Shown piece by piece: positions 8,144-15,906 of a DNA stretch of 64,000 nt. Positions within the stretch are counted from its first letter, which is position 1. Each line of letters begins with the position of its first letter. The translations under genes were made by a program, and so were the position numbers. The notes below the pieces were generated by a model that saw nothing but the letters and a program-made list of their open reading frames with translations, did not search any database and was not told where the DNA came from. The DNA lies in the NCBI RefSeq assembly GCF_002794255.1, contig NZ_PGGW01000067.1:372001-436000 (forward strand), given 5' to 3'. This DNA comes from Streptomyces carminius (GTDB taxonomy: Bacteria; Actinomycetota; Actinomycetes; Streptomycetales; Streptomycetaceae).

Positions 8144-9049
8144 ATGGAGCGCACCGTCATCGTGGGCCTGGACGGCTCGAGCGAGAGTCTGGCCGCCGCG
8201 GACTGGGCGGCCCGCGAGGCGCTGCGGCGCGGGGTGCCGCTGCGGCTGGTCCAGGTGAGGGAGGCCGACTCCCACCCGCTGCTGCTGTCCAACGTGGACC
8301 CGGAGGCCCGCAAGCGCTGGGAGGAGCAGCCGGGCCGGGTGGCGGCGGAGCTGGCCGGCCGGCACCCCACCCTGGAGATCGGCACCGAGCGGCTCGACGG
8401 CCGCCCGGCCGACGTCCTGCGCAAGGCCGCCGACGGCGCCGGGCTGCTGGTGCTGGGCTCCAAGGGCAGAGGAGCGCTGGCCGGCTTCCTGGTCGGCTCC
8501 GTCGCCCTGTCCGCCGCGGCCCATGTGACCTGCCCGGTGGTGCTGGTGCGGGCCGGGACGACCGAGGAGGCCGCCCACCGCGACGAGCCGGAGGCCCTGG
8601 CGGCCGGCGGCGAGGCACCGTACCGCGACGTGGTGCTGGGCCTGGACCTGAGCAAGCCCTGCGACGGGCTGCTGGACTTCGCCTTCGACGCCGCCGCCCG
8701 GCGCGGCGCGCCGCTGCGGGTCGTCCACGGCTGGAACCTGCCGGCCGCCTACGGCGTCAACCCCGCCGGCTTCGGCCCCGGCTTCCTGGACGGTCTGGCC
8801 GAGGAGAAGCTCCGGGCCCTGACCGACGCGCTGCGGCCCTGGCAGGGCAAGTACCCGGACGTGGAGGTCCGGACGCAGGCCGTGGTCGGCAGGATCGCCC
8901 AGCAGCTCCTGGAGGCCGCCGAGGACGCCTGTCTGGTGGTCGTCGGCCGCCGCGACCGGCGCTCCCCGCTGGGCTTCCACATCGGTCCGGTCGCCCACGC
9001 GGTGATGCACCACGCCACCGTGCCCGTCGCCGTCGTCCCGCACGAGTGA
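8144..9049 (+). CDS. Universal stress protein with two UspA domains
   Basis: A 301-residue tandem USP. Domain 1 starts at VIVGLDGSSESLAAADWA and ends with the ATP-loop LVLGSKGRGALAGFLVGSVA. Domain 2 starts at VVLGLDLSKPCDGLLDFA and ends with VVVGRRDRRSPLGFHIGPVA. The G-x2-G-x9-G(S/T) loop is intact in domain 1; domain 2 has it in altered form, so ATP binding may be limited to one half. The ATG at 8144 follows GGGAGGA by 5 bases. Paired USPs are classic DosR/OsdR targets, and the DosR-like palindromes upstream fit that. A strong hairpin follows. Confidence 0.92.
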   Translation: MERTVIVGLDGSSESLAAADWAAREALRRGVPLRLVQVREADSHPLLLSNVDPEARKRWEEQPGRVAAELAGRHPTLEIGTERLDGRPADVLRKAADGAGLLVLGSKGRGALAGFLVGSVALSAAAHVTCPVVLVRAGTTEEAAHRDEPEALAAGGEAPYRDVVLGLDLSKPCDGLLDFAFDAAARRGAPLRVVHGWNLPAAYGVNPAGFGPGFLDGLAEEKLRALTDALRPWQGKYPDVEVRTQAVVGRIAQQLLEAAEDACLVVVGRRDRRSPLGFHIGPVAHAVMHHATVPVAVVPHE

Positions 9050-9073
9050 GCCGCCGCGCCACCACCGCACCCG

Positions 9074-9103
9074 GCGTGTCCGCCGCCCCGGCGGCGGACA
9101 CGC
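9074..9103 (+). terminator. Perfect hairpin after the USP gene
   Basis: 14-base perfect arms around a 2-base centre (in practice a 4-base loop), 24 bases after the USP stop. No U-tract. It suggests that ppdK has its own promoter within 9104-9200. Confidence 0.75.
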
Positions 9104-9220
9104 ACCCCGGGGCCCCGCGGACTCCCGTCCCCGTCCCCCGGCCCGATCCGTCCGGCAACCGGCAGACGCCTCGCGCCCGGGCCCCGTCCCGGGCGGGCGC
9201 CGGGCCGTAAGGAGACCACC

Positions 9221-11893
9221 ATGGTCCGCTACGTTCACGACTTCACCGAGGGTGGCCGGGAGCAGGCCGACCTCCTCGGCGGCAAGGGCGCCAACCTCGC
9301 CGAGATGACCCGCATCGGCCTCCCGGTGCCGCCCGGCTTCACCGTCATCACCGAGGCCTGCCGGGCCTACCTGGCCACCGGCACCGAGCCCGGGGGCCTG
9401 CGGCGGGAGCTGGCCGAGCACCTGGCGGCGCTGGAGGAGGCGACCGGGCGCCGGCTGGGCGACCCGGACGACCCGCTGCTGGTGTCGGTACGCTCCGGGG
9501 CCCGCTACTCCATGCCGGGGATGATGGAGACCATCCTCGACATCGGCCTGAACGACCGGTCCGTGGCCGGGCTGGCCAAGACCTCCGGACACGAGGAGTT
9601 CGCCTGGGACTCCTACCGGCGGCTCGTCCAGATGTTCGGCACCACCGTCATGGGGATCGACGGCGCGCTGTTCGCCGACGCGCTGGCCCGCCGCCCCGAC
9701 CCGGCGGAGCGGCCGCGGCTGGTGGCGGAGTTCCTGGCGATCGTGCGGGAGCGGACCGGGGAGGAGTTCCCCCAGGACCCGGCCGAGCAGCTGCGGCGCG
9801 CGGTGCGCGCCGTCTTCGAGTCCTGGAACGGGGAGCGGGCCCGCCTCTACCGGCGCCGCGAGCACATCCCCGACGACCTGGGCACGGCCGTCAACGTACA
9901 GGTGATGGTCTTCGGCAACCTCGGCCCGGACTCCGGCACCGGGGTGGCCTTCACCCGCGACCCGGCCACCGGGCGGCAGGGGATCTACGGGGACTACCTG
10001 CCCGACGCGCAGGGCGAGGACGTGGTCTCCGGGGTGCGCAACGCCGTGCCGCTGCAGGAACTCCAGGAGCACCACCCGGAGTGCCACACGCAGCTGTGCG
10101 GCCACATGGCGACCCTGGAGCGGCACTACCGGGACCTCTGCGACATCGAGTTCACCGTGGAGCGCGGCAAACTGTGGATGCTGCAGACCCGGGTGGGCAA
10201 GCGCACCGCCGAGGCGGCCTTCCGTATCGCCGTGCAGTTGGTGGACGAGGGGCTGATCGACTGGCCGGAGGCGCTGGACCGGGTCACCGGCGACCAGCTC
10301 GCCCGGCTGATGTTCCCCCGCTTCGACACCGCCTCGGCCGGTGCCCCGCTGGCCACGGGCGTACCGGCCTCGCCCGGCGCCGCCGTCGGCACGGTGGTCT
10401 TCGACTCCGCCGAGGCGGTGCGCCGCGCCGCCGCCGGGGAGCAGGTGGTGCTGGTGCGCCCCGAGACCACCCCCGACGACCTGCCCGGCATGGTCGCCGC
10501 CCAGGCGGTGCTGACCAGCCGCGGCGGCAAGACCAGCCACGCGGCCGTGGTGGCCCGGGGCATGGGGCGGGTGTGCGTGTGCGGCGCCGAGAGCCTCGGC
10601 ATCGACGTCGCGGCCCGCCGCTTCACCGTCACCGGCCCCGACGGGACGGTCACCGAGGTCGCCGAGGGCACCGAGGTGTCCGTCGACGGCTCGGCCGGCA
10701 CCGTCCACCTGGGGGCGCTGCCGCTGGTGGGATCACCGGTGATGCGGTACTTCGAGACCGGGGAACGGGAGTCCGGGCTGGTGGACGCGGTGGCACGGCT
10801 GATGGAACACGCCGACGCCGCCCGGCGCATGGCGGTGCGGGCCAACGCCGACACCCCCGAGGACGCCGCCCGGGCCCGCCGCTTCGGCGCCCAGGGCATC
10901 GGACTGTGCCGCACCGAGCACATGTTCCTCGGCGAGCGGCGCCGGCTGGTGGAGGCGATGATCCTGGCCCGCACCGACAGCGAGCGGGAGAGGGCGCTGG
11001 CGGCGCTGCTGCCGCCGCAGCGGGAGGACTTCACCGCCCTGCTGGCGGCCATGGACGGGCTGCCGGTCACCATCCGGCTGCTGGACCCGCCGCTGCACGA
11101 GTTCCTGCCCGACCACACCGGACTGGCCGTCCGGGTGGCCTCCGCCGAGGCGGCCGGGGGCGAGCCCGACCCGCACGACGTGCGACTGCTGCGGACCGTG
11201 GAGCGCATGCACGAGCACAACCCGATGCTGGGGCTGCGCGGGGTCCGGCTGGGCCTGCTGGTGCCGGGGCTGATCGCGCTCCAGGTGCGGGCCGTGGCCG
11301 AGGCGGTGGCCGGGCGGCTGGCCGACGGCGGCGACCCGCGGGTGGAGATCATGGTGCCGCTGGTGGACACCGCCGCCGAGCTGCGGCTGGTGCGACAGGA
11401 GGTGGAGGCCGTCCTGGCCGAGGTGTCCGAGCAGGTGGGCCGGGCGCTGACCTGCCCGATCGGCACCATGATCGAGCTGCCGAGGGCAGCGCTGACCGCG
11501 GACCGGATCGCGGACCGGGCCGACTTCTTCTCACTGGGCACCAACGACCTGACCCAGACCACCTGGGGGATGTCCCGGGACGACGTGGAGGCGTCGTTCT
11601 TCTCCGCCTACCTGGAGCGGGGCATCTTCGAGGTCTCGCCGTTCGAGACCATCGACCGGCAGGGAGTGGGCCGCCTGGTGCGGATCGCGGTCGCCGAGGG
11701 CCGGGCCGCCCGGCCGGGGCTGAAGATCGGTGTCTGCGGCGAGCACGGCGGTGACCCGGACTCCGTGCACTTCTTCCACGAGGCGGAGCTGGACTACGTG
11801 TCCTGCTCCCCGTTCCGGGTGCCGGTCGCCCGGCTGGAGGCGGCCCGCGCCGCCCTGGACCCCGACCGCGACCGGGCGGCGACGGGCAAGTGA
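9221..11893 (+). CDS. ppdK: Pyruvate, phosphate dikinase
   Basis: An 890-residue enzyme, full length for the family. It interconverts ATP, phosphate and pyruvate with AMP, diphosphate and phosphoenolpyruvate. The N-terminal ATP-grasp part has GGKGANLAEMTRIGLPVPPG and GARYSMPGMMETILDIGLND. The swivelling domain carries the catalytic His at about residue 440 in GGKTSHAAVVARGMG. The PEP/pyruvate barrel has GLCRTEHMF, FFSLGTNDLTQTTWG and the catalytic Cys at about 839 in GVCGEHGGD. AAGGAGACC precedes the ATG. PPDK lets cells save ATP by using diphosphate in glycolysis, which fits an island devoted to hypoxia or dormancy. Confidence 0.97.
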   Translation: MVRYVHDFTEGGREQADLLGGKGANLAEMTRIGLPVPPGFTVITEACRAYLATGTEPGGLRRELAEHLAALEEATGRRLGDPDDPLLVSVRSGARYSMPGMMETILDIGLNDRSVAGLAKTSGHEEFAWDSYRRLVQMFGTTVMGIDGALFADALARRPDPAERPRLVAEFLAIVRERTGEEFPQDPAEQLRRAVRAVFESWNGERARLYRRREHIPDDLGTAVNVQVMVFGNLGPDSGTGVAFTRDPATGRQGIYGDYLPDAQGEDVVSGVRNAVPLQELQEHHPECHTQLCGHMATLERHYRDLCDIEFTVERGKLWMLQTRVGKRTAEAAFRIAVQLVDEGLIDWPEALDRVTGDQLARLMFPRFDTASAGAPLATGVPASPGAAVGTVVFDSAEAVRRAAAGEQVVLVRPETTPDDLPGMVAAQAVLTSRGGKTSHAAVVARGMGRVCVCGAESLGIDVAARRFTVTGPDGTVTEVAEGTEVSVDGSAGTVHLGALPLVGSPVMRYFETGERESGLVDAVARLMEHADAARRMAVRANADTPEDAARARRFGAQGIGLCRTEHMFLGERRRLVEAMILARTDSERERALAALLPPQREDFTALLAAMDGLPVTIRLLDPPLHEFLPDHTGLAVRVASAEAAGGEPDPHDVRLLRTVERMHEHNPMLGLRGVRLGLLVPGLIALQVRAVAEAVAGRLADGGDPRVEIMVPLVDTAAELRLVRQEVEAVLAEVSEQVGRALTCPIGTMIELPRAALTADRIADRADFFSLGTNDLTQTTWGMSRDDVEASFFSAYLERGIFEVSPFETIDRQGVGRLVRIAVAEGRAARPGLKIGVCGEHGGDPDSVHFFHEAELDYVSCSPFRVPVARLEAARAALDPDRDRAATGK

Positions 11894-11914
11894 CGCGGTG
11901 AGCGGAACCGGGCC

Positions 11915-11947
11915 GCGGCCGTCCCCCCTCGACTGGGGGACGGCCGC
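11915..11947 (+). terminator. Hairpin terminator after ppdK
   Basis: Perfect 13-base arms (11915-11927, 11935-11947) around CTCGACT, 21 bases after the ppdK stop. Confidence 0.8.
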
Positions 11948-11991
11948 TCCCCGGCCCGGGCGAAAACCTTGTTCTCCCCTCAGTCTGGTGG

Positions 11992-12020
11992 ACGACGGAA
12001 CACTCGCCGTGTCCCGTCGT
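11992..12020 (-). terminator. Hairpin between ppdK and D-lactate dehydrogenase genes
   Basis: 12-base arms with one mismatch (11992-12003, 12009-12020) around TCGCC. It lies about 147 bases beyond the convergent dehydrogenase stop and probably terminates that transcript. Confidence 0.5.
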
Positions 12021-12166
12021 TCCGGACAGGCCGGGAGGCAGCGGACGATGAAAGCCGACCCTGAACCGGACCCGGACACCGACCCCTGCGGCGGGGCCGG
12101 ACGGCCCTGGCGGGAACGGCGCAGACCCCCCGCGCCCCTCCCGCGTCCCCGGGCGGGGACCCGGCC

Positions 12167-13231
12167 TCAGCCCCGGTCGGGCGGGGGCACCAGGGTGTTG
12201 GTGTTGGCGCGCCCGGCCAGGTGGTCCTCGACGTTGCGGGCGGTGGTCCGGACGATCTCCTCCACCGCGTCATGGGTGAAGTACGCCTGGTGCGAGCTGA
12301 CCAGGACGTTGCGGAAGGTCATCAGCCGCGCCAGCGTGTCGTCGGTGATCACGTCCAGGGAGCGGTCGAAGAAGAACACCCCGGCCTCCTCCTCGTAGAC
12401 GTCCAGCCCCACCCCGTCGAGCCGGCCCGCCCGCAGGGTGTCCACCAGGGCCTGGGCGTCGATCAGGCCGCCGCGGCTGGTGTTGATCAGGATGGCGTCG
12501 TCCTTCATCCGGGCCAGGGCGGCACGGTCCACCAGGTGGTACGTGTCGGGCAGCAGCGGCACGTGCAGGCTCACCAGGTCGGCCTCGGCGAACAGCCGCT
12601 CGCGCTCGACGTACTCCATGCCCAGTTCCAGGCACTCGGGGTTCTCGGCGATGTCCCAGCCCAGCAGCCGCATGCCGAACCCCGCGGCGATGCGGGCGAA
12701 GGCCGCCCCGATCTTCCCGGTGCCCACCACCCCGGCGGTACGGCCGTGGAAGTCGCGGCCCAGCAGGCCGTTGAGCCGGAAGTCGAAGTCGCGGGTGCGG
12801 GCCACCGACCGGGCCACCCGGCGGTTGACCGCCAGGGCCAGCGTCCAGGCGAACTCGGCCACCGAGTAGGGGGAGTAGGACGACACCCGGGAGACGGCCA
12901 GCCCCAGTTTCCGGGCCGCGTCCAGGTCGATGTTGTTGTAACCGGTGGCGCGCTGGGTGACCAGTTTCGTGCCGCCGTCCGCCAGGGTGGTCAGGACCTC
13001 CTCGTCCAGCACGTCGTTGACGCTGCTGCACACCACCGTGCAGCCGGCGGCCGTGGCGGCGGTGTCCCGGTTGAGGACCAGATCCAGGCAGCGCAGCCGG
13101 TGCTGCCCTTTGAAAGCCCGCTCCAGCAGCGGAAGTTCGTCGGTCACGACACCGTAGGCGACGATGTCCACCGCCTTCTCCGCCGCGCCGCCCGCCGCAC
13201 CGTCCGCCGTGCTGTCCACCGTTTCCTCCAC
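12167..13231 (-). CDS. D-lactate dehydrogenase-type 2-hydroxyacid dehydrogenase
   Basis: A 354-residue NAD-dependent D-2-hydroxyacid dehydrogenase. The Rossmann loop is AGVVGTGKIGAAFARIA. The catalytic Arg lies in ILINTSRGGLIDAQALV, the Glu in GLDVYEEEAGVFF and the His in LVSSHQAYFTHDA; that His-Gln-Ala-Tyr/Phe block is typical of fermentative D-lactate dehydrogenases such as E. coli LdhA. It probably reduces pyruvate to D-lactate to regenerate NAD under low oxygen, which fits PPDK next door. I used the GTG at 13231, with AGAGG just upstream. Confidence 0.88.
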   Translation of the reverse strand: MEETVDSTADGAAGGAAEKAVDIVAYGVVTDELPLLERAFKGQHRLRCLDLVLNRDTAATAAGCTVVCSSVNDVLDEEVLTTLADGGTKLVTQRATGYNNIDLDAARKLGLAVSRVSSYSPYSVAEFAWTLALAVNRRVARSVARTRDFDFRLNGLLGRDFHGRTAGVVGTGKIGAAFARIAAGFGMRLLGWDIAENPECLELGMEYVERERLFAEADLVSLHVPLLPDTYHLVDRAALARMKDDAILINTSRGGLIDAQALVDTLRAGRLDGVGLDVYEEEAGVFFFDRSLDVITDDTLARLMTFRNVLVSSHQAYFTHDAVEEIVRTTARNVEDHLAGRANTNTLVPPPDRG

Positions 13232-13310
13232 CGTCGCCTCTTCTTCCGGGAACCGTCACCGACTCCGTGGCCGCCCGCTCGCGACCGCCACCAGCCTCTC
13301 CGGGGAGCGG

Positions 13311-13333
13311 CCGTCCGGCCCAGGGCCGGACGG
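13311..13333. promoter_or_regulatory. Perfect 23-base palindrome upstream of the D-lactate dehydrogenase gene
   Basis: 11-base perfect arms around a single A, 80-102 bases upstream of the GTG start. A second smaller palindrome, GGAC-CGC-GTCC, follows at 13356-13366. These may be regulator sites or part of a hairpin for the upstream amidase transcript, whose stop is at 13491. Confidence 0.4.
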
Positions 13334-13490
13334 TACACGTCCGCGGCCCCTTCGGACCGCGTCCGGCCCGAAGGGCGCGCGCCGGACGTCTACCCCCTTC
13401 CGGGGCCTCCGTATCCGGCCCGGTGGGCGGACGCCGGCCGGAGGGCGCCGGCGCGGGAGCGCCCCGGAAGACCCGCCGCCACCGGGCCCG

Positions 13491-14114
13491 TCACCAGCCC
13501 CCGGTCCCGGCGGTCCCGGCGGTCCCGGCCGCCGTCCCGCGTCCCGCCGTCCCCCGCCCGAACGGGAAGGGCCATGTCCCGGCCCGGTCCCGCGGGCCGG
13601 AGCCGGGCTCCAGCGAGCCGTTCAGCACGTAGGGGGAGAGCCCTCCGGGGCACTGGGTGACGATGTGGTCGCCGTGCCGGTTGATGCCGGCCCCTGCGCC
13701 GCCGGAGTCACGCAGCCAGCCGGTCGACCAGCGGAAGGCGTCCAGGAGGGCGTCGGTGACGGTGTCGTAGCCGGACGGGGAGCCGCCGGTGAGCCCGCAC
13801 ACCGCGTACCAGTCCTGGTTGCCCGCCGCGGTGCCGTTGGCGGCGGTCCGCACCCAGGGCCCCCGTCCCTCGAAGACCCGGCCGTGGACGCACACCAGGC
13901 ACGTGTAGGCGATGTCGGCCCACCCGTTGCCGTCCATGTGCTGTCGCTGGATGGCGCGCACCTGACCCGCGCAGTCGGCGTGGTCCCGCCGGGCGGTCGG
14001 AGAGGGCCCCACATGGTGCACGGTGACCCCGCCCCGGCCCGGGGTGATGTCGGTGGACGGCCCCTGGGAGGGCAGGGCGCCCCACTCCGCGCGGGGGACG
14101 AAGACGGCCGTCAC
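13491..14114 (-). CDS. N-acetylmuramoyl-L-alanine amidase (PGRP) domain, separated from its signal peptide
   Basis: A 207-residue amidase_2/PGRP domain that would cut the amide between MurNAc and the stem peptide. Zinc ligands are visible: the first His in VTVHHVGPS, and His and Cys eight residues apart in HGDHIVTQCPGG. The domain starts FVPRAEWGALPSQ, the usual entry after a signal peptide. It has no signal peptide of its own. That is encoded just upstream in another frame (14111-14323). The GTG at 14114 overlaps the stop of that frame as GTGA and has GGGAGG 8 bases upstream. So it is either a coupled second ORF or the 3' half of a gene broken by a one-base deletion. The tail is a Gly-Thr-Ala repeat. 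Confidence 0.75.
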   Translation of the reverse strand: MTAVFVPRAEWGALPSQGPSTDITPGRGGVTVHHVGPSPTARRDHADCAGQVRAIQRQHMDGNGWADIAYTCLVCVHGRVFEGRGPWVRTAANGTAAGNQDWYAVCGLTGGSPSGYDTVTDALLDAFRWSTGWLRDSGGAGAGINRHGDHIVTQCPGGLSPYVLNGSLEPGSGPRDRAGTWPFPFGRGTAGRGTAAGTAGTAGTGGW

Positions 14115-14323
14115 GGCGTCACCCTCCCGGGGCCGCACTGCACACCGGCGTCCGGGGGCTCGGCGCACCCGGTCCCGGGGGCCGACGGCGCGGACCGGCG
14201 CTGTGGCGGGGCGACGGCGGACGCGGCTCCGGGGAGGACGGGAAGGGCAGCGGCACCGGCGGCGACCGCCGCCGCCCGGCCGGCCAGGCCGAGGAGGCCG
14301 CGGCGTGTTGATCTGGTGGGCAT
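14111..14323 (-). CDS. Tat signal peptide ORF, probable 5' half of the split amidase gene
   Basis: A 70-residue ORF starting MPTRSTRRGLLGLAGRAA. The twin Arg, hydrophobic core and the A-x-A site near LPGAASAVA mark a Tat export signal. The rest is a Pro/Ala/Gly linker that ends at a TGA inside the start codon of the amidase ORF. A good AGGAGAG lies upstream of the ATG. A single base added in the CCCC run near 14122-14125 would join the two frames into one secreted amidase of about 280 residues. On its own this peptide has no recognisable mature domain. Confidence 0.6.
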   Translation of the reverse strand: MPTRSTRRGLLGLAGRAAAVAAGAAALPVLPGAASAVAPPQRRSAPSAPGTGCAEPPDAGVQCGPGRVTP

Positions 14324-14562
14324 CGTGTCTCTCCTGACACCGGGAAGGACGGGACGGCGGGCCGGAGGGGAACGCGCGGGGAGGCACCGACCCCGCCGGC
14401 CGCGGTGCGCAGGCGTACCCGCGCGGGGCATGCGACAGGCTCCGCCGTGCCGGTGAACCGGAGTCCGGCCGCGGCACGGGCCGCCTCCGCCGCGACGGGG
14501 AAACCGTCCGGGGCCCGGGGCCCTTCACCGGTCGGCGCAACCGACACGTCGACACATAAGGT

Positions 14563-15863
14563 ATGTCCATGCCAACATTACGCGGGCGTACCGCACCCGC
14601 CGTGCTCCAGCAGGGGCAGTGGGCCACCCGGACCGGCTGCAGGCAGGTCCTGGCCATTGCACACACCGTGCCTTACGCGCAACGGCTGCGGGAGGTCGTC
14701 GAGCTCCTGGAGCCCGACCTGCGGATCCAGGTGGTCTTCACCGTCGCCCCGCACGCCTTCGGTGCCGGGGTGGCCCGCCACCTGCGGGAGACGGGCTTCG
14801 AAGTGGTCCCGTGGAAGCAGGCCGCCGGCGCCGGTTTCGACCTGGCCCTGGCGGCCGGCTCGCAGGGGATCGACCAGGTGCGGGCGCCCGTGCTCCGCAT
14901 GCCGCACGGGGCCGTCACATCAAGCTTCTGCGCGCGGAGCCCGGCGGGGAGGACGGCAAGGCCGAGAAGGACGGCCCGCCACGCGTTCCGGGCATGCTGA
15001 GCCGCCGACACCTGACGCGGAACGGCAAAGTGGTGCCCGCCGCGATCGTGCTCGCCCACGAACGGGACCGCCGGGCGCTGGCGCGCTCCTGCCCCGAGGC
15101 GCTGCCGGTGGCCGAGGTCGTCGGCGACCCCGGCCACGACCGGATCACCGCGAGCCTGCCGCACCGCGCGGAGTACCGTCGCGCTCTCGGGCTCACCGGG
15201 GACCGGCGGCTGGTGGTGTTCGCGTCCACCTGGGGGCCGTCCTCCTCCTTCGGCCGATTCGAGGCGCTGCTGCCCCGGCTGCTCGGGGAACTGCCGGGGG
15301 ACAGGTACCGCACGGCACTGCTGGTCCATCCCAACGTCTGGGCCGGACACGGCGGTCGGCAGCTGCGGGCCTGGCTGACCGCCTGCCGCGCCCGTGGGCT
15401 GGTGCTCCTGCCGCCGGAGGCCGACTGGTACCCGCTGCTGGTCGCGGCGGACTTCGTCGTCGGCGACCACGGCTCGGTCACCGCCTACGCGGCCCTGACG
15501 GGCGCCCCCGTCCTGCTGGACCGCCACCCCGGCGAGCGGATCTGCCCGGAGTCCCCGGCGGCGCGCCTCGCCCGGGCCGCCCCCGCCCTGTCGCCGCCGC
15601 ACCCGCTGGAGGAGCAGCTGCGGTACGCGGCCGAGGAGTACCGGCCGGAGGAGTACGCCCGGGTCGCAGAACTGCTGACCTCCGAGCCGGGCTGCTTCGC
15701 CCGCCGTATGCGCAAGGTGCTGTACCGGCTGCTGGACCTGCCCGAACCGGCGTACCCGCCCGTCACCGACCCCGCTCCCCTGCCGCCGCCGCTGGACCAC
15801 TGGGCGGCGCCGGCCCCGGGGAGGCCGGGAGCGCTTCCCGGAGCCGGACGGGCCGGACGCTGA
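14563..15863 (+). pseudogene. CDP-glycerol glycerophosphotransferase-like (GT-B) gene with a frameshift
   Basis: Two frames together make one protein of about 433 residues. The 5' frame (ATG 14563) runs from a Rossmann-like N-terminus (LAIAHTVPYAQRLREVVELL) to MPHGA at about 14914, then turns into a meaningless tail ending at 15000. The 3' frame picks up immediately as HIKLLRAEPGGEDG and continues through a second Rossmann domain (LVVFASTWGPSSSFGRFEAL, VGDHGSVTAYAALTGAPVLL) to the stop at 15863. One G missing from GCCG[G]TCAC at about 14916 explains the break and would restore PHGAGHIKLL. The fold resembles teichoic-acid glycerophosphotransferases; actual substrate unknown. Confidence 0.65.
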
Positions 15864-15906
15864 AGCCGTCACAGGAAGGCGGCTGCGCGCCGGCTGGTGG
15901 GCGCCC

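Noticed and set aside
5742..8258. 838-codon plus-strand frame opposite the acetyltransferase fusion
   Set aside because: Gly/Gln/Ala-rich shadow of the minus-strand gene, which has clear domains.
12049..12170. Short frame starting ATGAAAGCCGAC after ppdK
   Set aside because: It runs into the antisense of the dehydrogenase gene without a stop and has repetitive Pro/Asp/Arg content; no Shine-Dalgarno.
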